Source of the DNA: Acidobacteriota bacterium
Lineage (GTDB): Bacteria > Acidobacteriota > Holophagae > Acanthopleuribacterales > Acanthopleuribacteraceae
NCBI GenBank assembly: GCA_020637335.1
Contig: JACJWC010000019.1
Span: forward strand, 30,840-94,839
Direction: 5' to 3'
Length of the DNA: 64,000 nucleotides
Shown: piece after piece, positions 51,649 to 60,653 of the stretch
Position numbering within the stretch: position 1 is the stretch's first letter
Layout of the letters: every line of letters begins with the position of its first letter
Notes under the pieces: generated by a model
Told to the model about the DNA's origin: nothing
Databases searched by the model: none
What the model saw: only the letters and a program-made list of their open reading frames with translations
Translations under genes and position numbers: made by a program

Positions 51649-53401
51649 ACCCTTAAGCCCAACCGCGCTTACTACTGCCTGGCAATCGGCCTGGCCGCAT
51701 GCGCTGTCCCTGTGGAGTAAATTTACCCAATTGTCCGAGCCGCGTTGGTGTTGGTCGGAGTCCGAAGAAAAAGAGCAAGGATTGCAGAGCAGCTTCGCCA
51801 TGATCCGCCTCAACGATCAAGCCGTAGTTGTTAGCCTGCGCCAGGTTCAAACCATGGGTTTGGAAGATTACCCACTGGAAGTATTAGGCCACGAAATCGG
51901 CCATCACGTTTTTTGTCCGGGTGATCTCACGGAACACGGCCTGATGCTAGCGGCCATCCTGCGCCAAATCAAAGGCTTCGAAAATGCGGCTGGCCTGATT
52001 GCAAACCTGTTTTCCGATTTGCTCATTAATGACCGACTCGTTCGACAGGCCCAGGCCCGCATGCACGAGATTTATCAGAAATTAATGGCGCGCAATCCCC
52101 AGGCCGATCCGCTTTGGTCCCTGTACATGCGTATTTATGAGATCCTGTGGGCCCTTCCACGCCAAACCCTGTGTGCCGAAAAATGCAGCGACGAGATGGA
52201 GGGCGATGCCCAGTTGGGCGCCCGCCTGGTCCGTGTCTATAGCCGAGAAGCCATTCGCGGCGCAGGACTGTTTGCAGCTATGTGTTTTCCCTACCTGGCC
52301 AAAAACCAGGGCAAAACGACCCAGAAAATTTTGGAAGGCTGGTTGGATACCCAGGCCGCCGGGGAAGGCGATAGCATTCCCGGTGGATTGGTGGCCGTCA
52401 ATCCCGAGGAATTGGACACCGGCCATCCGGCGCTGGATCCACGGCTCAACCCGATCCCACCCGCACAACAATCTGATGCCGACCAAGTGGAACCCGACCC
52501 TCAATCCAATCGCAGCAATCCCGAACAGCAGTGCCGCGAACCGTTCGAATTGGGCGCAATCCTGCGCGCCATGGGCTTGAAGTGGGATGATCATGACGTT
52601 GCCGCACGTTACTACAAAGAACGGGCCCTACCGCATCTCGTACCTTTTCCCCAGCAAATCAAACCAGAAACCGAAGAACCGCAAATGGAGGGCCTAGAAC
52701 CGTGGGACATCGGCTCGCCCTTTGAAGAAGCGGACTGGTTTCAATCCGTATTAATTTCGCCACATCCCGTGCCCGGCATCACCACCGTCAAACGGGTGTA
52801 TGGCAAAGTTCAAGGTGCCAACCCCCAAAAAATCCCGCTGGACCTAGACTTGTACATCGATTGTTCAGGTAGCATGCCCAACCCCATTCGCAATACCTCC
52901 TACCTGGCCCTGGCCGGTGCGATCATGGTCCTTTCCGCCCTGCGCGTAGGGGCGCGCGTCCAAGCCACCTTGTGGTCCGGTCCACGCCAGTTCGACACCA
53001 CGTTCGGCTTCATCTCGGATGAGAAGCGCTTGATGCGCGTGTTAACCGGATTCTTTGGCGGCGGAACGGCCTTTCCCTTACATATTTTGCGTGACACCTA
53101 CGAAAAACGAACGTCAAAAGATCGGCCCGCCCATATCCTGGTCATCTCGGATGAAGGCGTTGACACCTTATTCAACCGAGACGAAAAAGGCCAAGCCGGA
53201 GAAGAAATCGCCCAAATGGCGTTGGCGAATGCGCGTGGTGGTTGTAGTCTTGTTTTGAACCTGTACCGCGATTGGCAAAAAATAAACGCATTGCAAAAGG
53301 CAAACAGCATGGGAATGGACATTTACCCCATCAAGGGTTGGCCCGAATTGGAAGCATTCGCACGTGCTTTCAGCAAAAAATTGTACGAGGAACCGCGATG
53401 A
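51620..53401 (+). CDS. Metallopeptidase-like and von Willebrand factor A fusion protein
   Basis: A 593-residue protein. A zinc-metallopeptidase motif HEIGHH (~residues 91-96) sits in LEVLGHEIGHHVF, with acidic residues downstream (DEMEGDAQLG). A proline-rich acidic linker spans ~280-350. The C-terminal vWA domain has the MIDAS motif DCSGS (~414-418) with TAFP and SDEGVD. The start ATG 51620 overlaps the upstream gene. The layout is like DUF2201-type peptidase/vWA proteins, which partner with MoxR ATPases. It overlaps the next gene (ATGA). Confidence 0.82.
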   Translation: MTSSSSPPVKPLSPTALTTAWQSAWPHALSLWSKFTQLSEPRWCWSESEEKEQGLQSSFAMIRLNDQAVVVSLRQVQTMGLEDYPLEVLGHEIGHHVFCPGDLTEHGLMLAAILRQIKGFENAAGLIANLFSDLLINDRLVRQAQARMHEIYQKLMARNPQADPLWSLYMRIYEILWALPRQTLCAEKCSDEMEGDAQLGARLVRVYSREAIRGAGLFAAMCFPYLAKNQGKTTQKILEGWLDTQAAGEGDSIPGGLVAVNPEELDTGHPALDPRLNPIPPAQQSDADQVEPDPQSNRSNPEQQCREPFELGAILRAMGLKWDDHDVAARYYKERALPHLVPFPQQIKPETEEPQMEGLEPWDIGSPFEEADWFQSVLISPHPVPGITTVKRVYGKVQGANPQKIPLDLDLYIDCSGSMPNPIRNTSYLALAGAIMVLSALRVGARVQATLWSGPRQFDTTFGFISDEKRLMRVLTGFFGGGTAFPLHILRDTYEKRTSKDRPAHILVISDEGVDTLFNRDEKGQAGEEIAQMALANARGGCSLVLNLYRDWQKINALQKANSMGMDIYPIKGWPELEAFARAFSKKLYEEPR

Positions 53402-53997
53402 CGCGCCGCGAAGGGCCACCCCTGGCGGACCTGCTCAACCGCATGGTCGCTACGCCTGCCGATTTCCTGCGCGAAATCCCTTTGAACCCCAAATTGGGCG
53501 ATTTTAATATCCTCGCCCTCATCAATGACCTCTTTCTGCACATCGATGGAACGCCATTAAAAGCGCATGAAACCGGTATATTTATCTTTAAAAAGCAGGC
53601 TGTTGCAGCCTACCGCAACCACATGCGGCTGGCTGCATTTACCGCCTGGCTGCTGTTTGAACCGCTGGGCCACCAACCCGGTCTTTTCCGGCAACATCTC
53701 ATCGAATGGCTGAGCAAAGGTCTGGCCGAATTGGGCCATTGGGTAACACCTGAACAAGTTCGCCTGGAGTCCGATCGCCGCGAAGAATTCGTACGCCTCT
53801 GCCTGCGCGCTCTGGGTCTGCGACCAGCCGGTGAATCCATTCACCAAGCAGAAGACCGTTTGTCCACCCTGGACTCGGCGGAACGGGCCAGAACCGTGGA
53901 AAAGGCGCGCTTGGCCGAGCAACGCGCTCGCGAAATCCGCGAGGCCATGGCGCGTAAACGGGCCCAGGAAGCCGCTGCCACTTATGGAAGAGAATAA
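53398..53997 (+). CDS. Unknown small protein of the vWA/ligase operon
   Basis: A 199-residue protein starting at the ATG that overlaps the vWA stop. It is helical, with segments LADLLNRMVATPADFL, NILALINDLFLHI and AAFTAWLLFEPLG. The C-terminus is a long charged coiled-coil helix (ARTVEKARLAEQRAREI). No catalytic motif is recognised. It directly precedes the ligase gene (TAAATG junction). It is probably a scaffold or accessory subunit of the vWA complex. Confidence 0.6.
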   Translation: MTRREGPPLADLLNRMVATPADFLREIPLNPKLGDFNILALINDLFLHIDGTPLKAHETGIFIFKKQAVAAYRNHMRLAAFTAWLLFEPLGHQPGLFRQHLIEWLSKGLAELGHWVTPEQVRLESDRREEFVRLCLRALGLRPAGESIHQAEDRLSTLDSAERARTVEKARLAEQRAREIREAMARKRAQEAAATYGRE

Positions 53998-55365
53998 ATG
54001 CAAGATCTGCCCTGTACGGAATCCGAACGCTACCCGTGGCTGACCGAACCGGCCAAAAGAAACCTATTGCGCATGCTGGAGAGTGTGCATGCGCCCACAT
54101 TCAACCACCAATGCGGAGATCGGCTCGACCCCAAAACCCGCGAACAGTGTGCTGAATTTGAGAAGAGTCTGGCAGGACCGCTCCATCGGCCAAGTGAACC
54201 AGAGCCTGCATGGCTGAACGCATTTCAGACCCGATGTGTGGAACATGTCCCCATTTACCGCCAGCTGGGCCGCGGAGCGACACGCTTTTCCGAACTGCCA
54301 ACGGTTGGCCGCAAGGACCTCTACGACCAACCTTGGGCTTTTGTCCCCGATAATCAACCGTTAGACGATTTAATGGTTTATTTTACCTCCGGCACAACCG
54401 GTCGCCACCTGGACATCCTATCCCATCCTTATGTTTCCACCTGTTATTTGATCCTGCTCAAGAAAGTCCTGGCCGAATTTGGCATTCGTTTAAAATCAGG
54501 ACCCGACCAAGTCGTCATTGCCTTGGTTTGTGCCCAGAAATCGACCTATACCTACGCATCGGTTTCCGGCTACCTGGACGGCGCCGGTTTTATCAAAATC
54601 AACCTGAATTCAAGCGACTGGCCCGAACCCGAAGCGATCGGCGCTTATCTCCGAGATATGAATCCGCAAATCATTTCGGGCGACCCCTTGGCTCTGGCCC
54701 ACTTACGCCATGTGGCACCAGCGTTGAGACCGGATGCGTTGGTCAGTAGCGCCATGACCTTAAGCGAGCCATTTGCACAAGCATTGACCAAAACCTTTGA
54801 GTGTCCGGTTTTGAATGTGTATTCCATGAACGAATGCCGCTTGCTTGCGTACCAATCACAGCAAGGCTTCCGTTTAGCCAGTCCGGATGTTTACATGGAA
54901 ATAATGGATCCCGACCAAGATCAGGTGCTCCAGCCGGGCCAGTGGGGCGAATTGGTGGTCACCTGTCCGCGCAACCCGTTCCTGCCTTTACTGCGTTATC
55001 GCACCGGTGATTTTGGTCGGCTGCAGCCATCCGACTCCGGTTGGCTCATTCAGGATTTCGAAGGGCGCCCGCCGGTTGCGTTTCGCACCCAGCAAGGGAC
55101 GTGGATCAACAATATCGACATTTCGGCCAAATTGCGCGATTTACCCTGGATCCAATTCACCTTGCACCAAAAAAAATCGGGCGACTTGGTGCTCGAACTC
55201 CTGGCTGAAGCGCACCTTATTCCAAAAGTCACCCAACGCTTAAAGGCGCTTTTTGGCGCGGGTCAAAAAATCCAAGTTAAAACTTTTGACCCCAATGCCC
55301 AGGCCAAACCCATCCAATACAGTTCCGTCTTAGATCAACAGCCAGTAAATCTCAGCTTTCCTTAA
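53998..55365 (+). CDS. PaaK-like adenylate-forming enzyme
   Basis: A 455-residue member of the AMP-binding family closest in layout to phenylacetate-CoA ligase/F390 synthetase. It has the phosphate-binding loop YFTSGTTGRHLD, the VYSMNECRLL region, and LLRYRTGDFGRL with the ribose-binding Asp. The substrate cannot be predicted. GGAAGAG lies 5 bp before the ATG. It closes the four-gene operon, and its stop overlaps the convergent TMTC-like gene by 4 bp. Whether it makes a CoA thioester, or adenylates a protein or other substrate, is unknown. Confidence 0.82.
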   Translation: MQDLPCTESERYPWLTEPAKRNLLRMLESVHAPTFNHQCGDRLDPKTREQCAEFEKSLAGPLHRPSEPEPAWLNAFQTRCVEHVPIYRQLGRGATRFSELPTVGRKDLYDQPWAFVPDNQPLDDLMVYFTSGTTGRHLDILSHPYVSTCYLILLKKVLAEFGIRLKSGPDQVVIALVCAQKSTYTYASVSGYLDGAGFIKINLNSSDWPEPEAIGAYLRDMNPQIISGDPLALAHLRHVAPALRPDALVSSAMTLSEPFAQALTKTFECPVLNVYSMNECRLLAYQSQQGFRLASPDVYMEIMDPDQDQVLQPGQWGELVVTCPRNPFLPLLRYRTGDFGRLQPSDSGWLIQDFEGRPPVAFRTQQGTWINNIDISAKLRDLPWIQFTLHQKKSGDLVLELLAEAHLIPKVTQRLKALFGAGQKIQVKTFDPNAQAKPIQYSSVLDQQPVNLSFP

Positions 55366-57053
55366 GGAACCGTCGCCAACTTTTTTCGGATTTGTTCGAT
55401 TAAGTTGGCAAGATTGCTGTCGGTGGTTCTGGCATAGCCTGCCTGTGCGGTGGAAAGCGCTTCGACTAGCTTATGCTGCTCAATAAATATCTTGGCTTTT
55501 GTTTGATAAAATTCAGGCCGATTGGGTTGGGCAGCAATCGCTCGATCCACAGCGCGCATCGCCGCCACCGCTTTGCCTTCTGCCAGCAGTAAGCGGGCCT
55601 CCAGACCCAAGGTTTCAGCACGGTCGGGTTCCCGCAATTGAACCACTTCGAGACACTGGCGCGCATGGCTTAAATTGCCCAACATTAAATCAGCTTCCAT
55701 CTGGGTCCGGTTCAAGGATGGATGATCCGGGTACCAGGACAGGGCCTGATCCAAATACGGCAGGGCCATTAATGGCTGATGGCGGTTGAGGAATTCCACG
55801 GCCAACGATTCCGCCGCATACCAATTTCGGTCTGTCCGTTCATAGGCGACTCGAAAAACCGTTTCCGTATTTTTCCAAACCCGGATTTCCTTCTGGGTGA
55901 AGTAGACCAGCCCCAGAATGGGCACCCAAAGCAGGGTCAAAACTTTGCGCTCACGGAACCGCATTGGCCAGGGCAAGGCCAAACCCATCAGGGCCAAGCC
56001 TGCCAACGGAATGTACATGTAGCGATCTGCCCAGCCCTGTATGCCGGCTTGAACAATGCCCAGCACGGGAAACAGTCCACCCAGAAAAATGAGCCAACCC
56101 ATTAAAGGAAAAACATTTTTACTCCGTAGACCCCATACAAAAGCAGTAATTGCCAGCAATCCCAAAAGAGATACACCAAAAAAAGGCCAATCGACATTGG
56201 GGTCCAATACATAAACAACGGCCAATCGCATTGGCCAAACGGTATTCCACAGGTAATGGCCGCAGGCCTCAATGGGATGGGTTAACCGATCCAAAAAGCT
56301 GCGCCCTTCCACCAACGCGCCAGTAGACGTTTGCAATTGCAAGGTCAACCAAGCAAAAGCAAGCGCTCCTACCCAAAAGGGAATTTTCCGCCGGAAATCT
56401 GCAAAAAAACGACGCGGCAGAGATGGGCTCTGGTCTGCGCTGTAAAACAACTCAAGCACCATCAGGATCCCCGGCAAAACCACAACGATTACCTTGCATA
56501 AGAGACCCAAAACAAACATAACAAGACACGCAGCATAGGCCGCGTTGTTGCGGCTCTGTTTGAATCGTTGCCAGCACAACAGCGCGACCATCAGGCAGAA
56601 AAAGCTCAACAAATTTTTGCGTTCTGCAGCCCAGGCCACACTCTGCACCTGGATGGGATGGATCGCCCACAGCAGACTCAGGCCAAAACTTTTCAAGCGG
56701 TCCTGACTCAATCGGGCCAAAAAAACAAACAGCAAACAGCTGTTCAGCACATGCCAAAGCACATTCACTGCATGGTGCCCAACCGGATGCTGGCCAAACA
56801 AAGCGCAGTCCAACGCGTGACTGAGCAGGGTCAGCGGGTGGTAGTTTCCCGCCTGGTTACTTTGCCAAATCCGCTGCCAGAAATGATCGGGGTCGAAATA
56901 GGGATTATTGATGACATACAGCGGATCGTCGTAGTTAATGAAGAAATTGGACAGAGCTGGCAAAAACGTGAGCGCCACCAGCCCAGCCAGGACCCAAACT
57001 AAACGCCAAGGCACTCCAGCCGCGTCCATATTTCCGGCCCGGGAACCGCTCAA
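55362..57053 (-). CDS. TMTC-like polytopic membrane protein with C-terminal TPR
   Basis: A 563-residue protein. About ten transmembrane segments in the first ~370 residues carry the acidic FINYDDPLYVINNP loop and NYHPLTLLSHALDCALFG, typical of TMTC-type O-mannosyltransferase-related proteins. The C-terminal ~180 residues are TPR-like (LAVEFLNRHQPLMALPYLDQ, PDHPSLNRTQ). The start is TTG 57053, overlapping the upstream stop (TTGA) with GAGG 7 bp upstream. A glycosyltransferase role is inferred from the family only. Confidence 0.8.
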   Translation of the reverse strand: MSGSRAGNMDAAGVPWRLVWVLAGLVALTFLPALSNFFINYDDPLYVINNPYFDPDHFWQRIWQSNQAGNYHPLTLLSHALDCALFGQHPVGHHAVNVLWHVLNSCLLFVFLARLSQDRLKSFGLSLLWAIHPIQVQSVAWAAERKNLLSFFCLMVALLCWQRFKQSRNNAAYAACLVMFVLGLLCKVIVVVLPGILMVLELFYSADQSPSLPRRFFADFRRKIPFWVGALAFAWLTLQLQTSTGALVEGRSFLDRLTHPIEACGHYLWNTVWPMRLAVVYVLDPNVDWPFFGVSLLGLLAITAFVWGLRSKNVFPLMGWLIFLGGLFPVLGIVQAGIQGWADRYMYIPLAGLALMGLALPWPMRFRERKVLTLLWVPILGLVYFTQKEIRVWKNTETVFRVAYERTDRNWYAAESLAVEFLNRHQPLMALPYLDQALSWYPDHPSLNRTQMEADLMLGNLSHARQCLEVVQLREPDRAETLGLEARLLLAEGKAVAAMRAVDRAIAAQPNRPEFYQTKAKIFIEQHKLVEALSTAQAGYARTTDSNLANLIEQIRKKLATVP

Positions 57054-57235
57054 TCGCTGGCCTCTTCCTTGTGGATGTAAGGCACGCAGCTGTCATCCGG
57101 ACCACATCCCATGGGTTGATCTTCAAATTGGGGAGAAAAAGTAGTGTTTTGACTGGCCCAACACTCCAGGCACAGGCCATCGTTTTCTTGGAACTCGTCC
57201 TCTTCAATTTCATAACCACAGGCTTCGCAGTTCAT
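57050..57235 (-). CDS. Small zinc-ribbon protein
   Basis: A 61-residue acidic protein with paired CxxC motifs (CEAC near the N-terminus, CLEC ~25 residues later) and two further Cys near the C-terminus (GCGPDDSC). The start is ATG 57235 with AGGAG 6 bp upstream. It overlaps the TMTC-like gene. It is probably a zinc-binding accessory protein; function unknown. Confidence 0.7.
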   Translation of the reverse strand: MNCEACGYEIEEDEFQENDGLCLECWASQNTTFSPQFEDQPMGCGPDDSCVPYIHKEEASD

Positions 57236-57398
57236 GGAATTCTCCTGAGCCATTCTACCGAAAAGCCAAGATTTTCAATGGGTTTTTTCTGCCCGGCCAT
57301 TTGCTGATGCATCCAGCAGCACAATCGGGCCATTCCATTTCAAGCTGAACATGGGATTTTATGCCATAGTGGAACATCGGGTTCAGTCGGAGGTAATC

Positions 57399-57947
57399 GT
57401 GATCCGGATGCTTTTGATGTTTTCCCTGCTCTTCAGTTGGCTGGGCTGGTCGCAAGTGCCTACAGCTCAGTCGCAAGAGGTCGCCCAGGTCTTATCCCAA
57501 GCGGCCCTTTACATTTTTGATTCGGATTTCGTCATGGAATCGCCAGAAAACCAATTCACGCCGCGTCAACTCGAGATTATGGAGCAGAACAAAGAAGCCC
57601 TGCTGCCCATGATTGAAGCAGCGCTAGGTCGCCAGGAAAGTGTGGGCGGCAGCGAACTTCTGGCCCAATTCCACTGGACCGAACTCAATCATTTGGTGCG
57701 CGCCCGACTGCTCAACCCCGGTCGCGCTTATGGTTGGGAAGGTTCGACCGACCTCTTGGACGACCGCCAATTTGTCTTCCATAACCGTTACCTGATCGCC
57801 CTGCAAAAGTTGTATGGCCCGCATTTCCACAGCAAATTGGCCTTGACGGAAGCGGAAAAGGACGAGCTCTTCACCCTAAGCCATTCCAAAGACAGCCAAC
57901 ACTGCGAATGGGCCATTTGGCTCATGCGGAAACTGGAGCTGGAGTGA
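57399..57947 (+). CDS. Secreted protein of unknown function
   Basis: A 182-residue protein starting at GTG 57399, which has GGAGG 5 bp upstream. A signal peptide (MLLMFSLLFSWLGWSQ) is followed by a helical acidic domain with no recognised family motif (SQAALYIFDSDFVMESP, RYLIALQKLYGPHFHSKLAL). It is monocistronic and faces away from the small zinc-ribbon gene. Function unknown. Confidence 0.65.
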   Translation: MIRMLLMFSLLFSWLGWSQVPTAQSQEVAQVLSQAALYIFDSDFVMESPENQFTPRQLEIMEQNKEALLPMIEAALGRQESVGGSELLAQFHWTELNHLVRARLLNPGRAYGWEGSTDLLDDRQFVFHNRYLIALQKLYGPHFHSKLALTEAEKDELFTLSHSKDSQHCEWAIWLMRKLELE

Positions 57948-58046
57948 GCGCCGTTTCAATGTTAAATTCGGCAGCAAATTCGGGCAGGTAAGCAAAAATG
58001 GCCGCCTGAAACCAACGTTTGGATCAGCAAATCACTGGGGGCGTCA

Positions 58047-58850
58047 GTGGGCAGTGTTAACCCTTTTCGCATCGCTTTGGCCAATATCGCCATTGCACCG
58101 TCCCGCGAAGAATCGGTCGAAAAGGCCTGTGAGGCGATATCGGAAGCTGGCCACCAGCAGGCTGGCCTGATTTGTTTTCCGGAATGTTACGTGCCCGGCT
58201 ATCGTTGGCCCGGCCGGCCCTACCCGGCACCCGATCCGGATTTCCTGGATTGGGCCACCGATCAGGTCTGTCAGGCGGCCAAACAAGCTGGAATTTGCGT
58301 GGTTTTGGGCACCGAACGGATCAGCGCTCAGGGTCTGCAAATAACGGCTCTGGTCGTGAATGCAGATGGATCGATTGCCGGTTGGCAGGACAAAGGCCAG
58401 CTCGATCCCTCTGAAGAATCGACGTATCCAGCACGCGCAACCACTCGGCACTTGTTTACGGCCGGGCCGCTCACTTTTGGGGTGGTCATTTGCCATGAAG
58501 GCTGGCGTTACCCGGAAACCGTGCGCTGGTCCGCACGCCGCGGTGCACAGGTCGTTTTTCATCCGCATGCCCATATCGCCGAACCGGGCAGTTACCGACC
58601 GAGCGTGTTTGGCGATCCGGCCAATTCATTCCACGAAAAAGCGATCCTGTGCCGGGCTGCTGAAAATACCTGTTATTTCGCATCGGTCAATGCGGCTAGC
58701 CCGGGTTCGGGCACCACATCGGCCATTGCCAATCCGGATGGGACCTTGTTGTGTTACCAACCTTACGGTCAGCCCGGTCTCCTGCTGGCCGACCTGGACC
58801 TCAACAAAGCGACAGGCCTACTCGCCCGCCGCTGCCAAACTTGGGATTAG
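58047..58850 (+). CDS. Carbon-nitrogen hydrolase (nitrilase superfamily)
   Basis: A 267-residue protein with the Glu-Lys-Cys catalytic triad of the superfamily: Glu in LICFPECYVPG, Lys in GWQDKGQL and Cys in GVVICHEGWRYPE. A second conserved Glu lies near RAAENTCYF. The likely start is GTG 58047. No signal peptide is seen. The substrate (amide, nitrile or carbamoyl) cannot be determined. Confidence 0.92.
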   Translation: MGSVNPFRIALANIAIAPSREESVEKACEAISEAGHQQAGLICFPECYVPGYRWPGRPYPAPDPDFLDWATDQVCQAAKQAGICVVLGTERISAQGLQITALVVNADGSIAGWQDKGQLDPSEESTYPARATTRHLFTAGPLTFGVVICHEGWRYPETVRWSARRGAQVVFHPHAHIAEPGSYRPSVFGDPANSFHEKAILCRAAENTCYFASVNAASPGSGTTSAIANPDGTLLCYQPYGQPGLLLADLDLNKATGLLARRCQTWD

Positions 58851-59264
58851 GGCCTACATACCCAATCTGCAAATCTGTATGCCCTTTATCGGCGGCTGGA
58901 ATCAGGGCGAGCCAATTCCATGACAACAGCTCGCCGCAGGGTGGCAGGATGCGGAACACCCCATTCCTACGGGCAATTCCACAAATAGGCAAAGGGATCG
59001 CCTAGCCCGCTATTTCGAGTTCCCCTTCATTTATTCCCGCGTTTGCCTTACCTGCGAATTCTGTGGTCAATTCCATGGCGACAATAATCACTTTGAGAGC
59101 AGCCATTTCACACGAAAGATCCCAAAACAGTTCAACAAGTTTTTGGCGAATGAAGGAGCAGTCATAAAAAGTTCCGGAATTTTTTCGCGTATTTAGCGCC
59201 TTTTGCGGTTCCTTTTGTTTAACCGCGAAAAACGCGAAATGCCGCGAAAGGGGCCGCGGTTGGA

Positions 59265-59375
59265 CCGGCCTGTAAGGTCGGTAGTTTTCAAAACCCGGGT
59301 CAAGGTGGTGAGTGCTGCGAGCCAACGCAGGCCCGGACAAGCCACCTGTTCGCCTCGGAGCGGCCTGTAAGGTCG
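59265..59375 (+). repeat. Palindromic repeat element, copy 1
   Basis: The same 15-bp unit CGGCCTGTAAGGTCG occurs at 59266-59280 and 59361-59375, flanking a core containing GCGAGCCAACGCAGGCC (59318-59334). The unit itself can form a hairpin (GGCC...GGTC). A related copy lies inverted ~95 bp downstream. Confidence 0.7.
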
Positions 59376-59470
59376 CCATTTCCGGGGCATTGTTTGGGGG
59401 ATTGAATCGCCCAGACCTAGACTGAATCGATTCATTGAGGTGATCGATGGCAATTTTTGAGTTGCAAAAA

Positions 59471-59588
59471 CAAGGACGCCCTTACAGGGCTTCCCTGATT
59501 GGGAGGGCTTCCGACCCCAGGCCTGCGTTGGCTCGCCAAGCTCGCCCACTTGACCTGGGCTTTGAAAACCACGGCCTTTCAGGCCTGT
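59471..59588 (-). repeat. Palindromic repeat element, copy 2 (inverted)
   Basis: The reverse complement of this stretch matches copy 1 over ~110 bp, including the exact 17-bp core GGCCTGCGTTGGCTCGC (from 59520). It also has a diverged 21-bp block (CTTGACCTGGG at 59549 onwards) and end units resembling GGCCTGAAAGGCC. It is divergent, so the repeat is likely old or a family of dispersed elements. Confidence 0.68.
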
Positions 59589-59965
59589 ATTTTTATCTCA
59601 GACCCAAAAAACCGAATGGTGCAATCCTTGATCTGCGTTTTGTCTAAAACACCAACAAGCCTGTCCAAATAGAGCAAGTCCACCGTTCATGGCGAGACGC
59701 CAACCCATTTGGCGTTAATGAGATTGGTCAAAAATCGGGAATTAATATCGGATCGCAAAACCTAGGTCTTATCGCTTAACTGGACTTCAACGGGTCAGCA
59801 ACCAATCAAAATCAAGTTTCCGCAAGGAGGTCAGAGGCCGATTAACCCGTGAGCCCACACCGACGTCAGGAGGTGTGGGAAATCACGCCTGCAATAAACC
59901 GGAGCCCCGAAGGGCGACAGAATCTTTCTGGACCACGCCTACCGATTGGAAGATGGCCCGGATTC

Positions 59966-60640
59966 TTAGGGCTGGAGAAATGCGCCAAATTCTTCATCTC
60001 TATAGCGTTTAATTAGGTGTTCTCGGAATGGGACTTTGTAGTCCTCTGTTCGAATGGGTGCAAAATTTGATAGTCCACCTCCCTCCAAAATACATTTGGC
60101 TCGATCGCTCATAAAAGTTGGACCTGGAAGTTCCTCTATCTGGAAAAAATCGGATCCATCCCATTGGGTTTCATCAATGTGTATCCCATTCAAAGCCAAA
60201 GAGTGTTCTTTAAACCCACAAATTTCACATTTTTTTCGTAGGAATACGCCGCTGGTTTTTGCGATTGAACCTCCAGATCCAACTGCGTAAATTCCTTTGT
60301 AGCCCATTCCCATTACAGCTTTAAGAAATCGTTTCCCCTTTTTACCCTTAATCCCAACTTCATACTCGATGATTTCCAGGAATTTGATCCCAACTAAAAG
60401 ATTTGCAGATATTAAGTCTTGAAATCTTTTTGAGGCAAGCAGATGCATGCTCGCTTGATCGATATCTTGTAAAGGAAATACTTCATCCCGAAGGTGAAGA
60501 CCTAGGGTCCACGGCCGCCTCTCGACACGCTGCGAACATCCAGCGCATATCATTACTTCGCAGCCAGGATTATTTTCAGATGTCCGAAAGGGAACCTTTT
60601 CACTTTTGTGTGTTCGTTCCAAAATCCAAAATGTGCTCAT
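59966..60640 (-). CDS. Double-CXXCG motif protein, possible SitI6-like immunity protein
   Basis: A 224-residue protein with two Cys motifs, CAGCSQR and CEICGFKEHS. The spacing and surrounding segments (LALNGIHIDETQWDGSDFF, PTFMSDRAKC, LSNFAPI) resemble the Myxococcus double-CXXCG/SitI6 immunity family. The start ATG 60640 has no strong ribosome binding site. The gene is visibly AT-richer than its neighbours and sits beside the repeat island, suggesting transfer. No toxin gene is adjacent. The family call is tentative. Confidence 0.55.
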   Translation of the reverse strand: MSTFWILERTHKSEKVPFRTSENNPGCEVMICAGCSQRVERRPWTLGLHLRDEVFPLQDIDQASMHLLASKRFQDLISANLLVGIKFLEIIEYEVGIKGKKGKRFLKAVMGMGYKGIYAVGSGGSIAKTSGVFLRKKCEICGFKEHSLALNGIHIDETQWDGSDFFQIEELPGPTFMSDRAKCILEGGGLSNFAPIRTEDYKVPFREHLIKRYRDEEFGAFLQP

Positions 60641-60653
60641 GACAAAAAACCAA

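Larger units (their letters stand above)
58851..59965. other. Repeat-containing intergenic island (~1.1 kb) without a credible gene
   Basis: The stretch carries two related palindromic repeat elements (listed separately). It also has CGCGAAA motifs repeated at 59223-59250, a CGCCAA/TTGGCG hairpin near 59700-59720 and a CCCACACC/GGTGTGGG hairpin near 59850-59880. Short open frames exist on both strands but overlap the repeats. No tRNA, promoter or ribosome binding site is convincing. Confidence 0.65.

Noticed and set aside
59002..59379. Minus-strand 125-codon open frame in the repeat island
   Set aside because: Its N-terminal half is read through the palindromic repeat, and no motif or ribosome binding site supports it.
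59447..59647. Plus-strand 66-codon open frame in the repeat island
   Set aside because: Mostly translation of the inverted repeat element; repeat-derived peptide.
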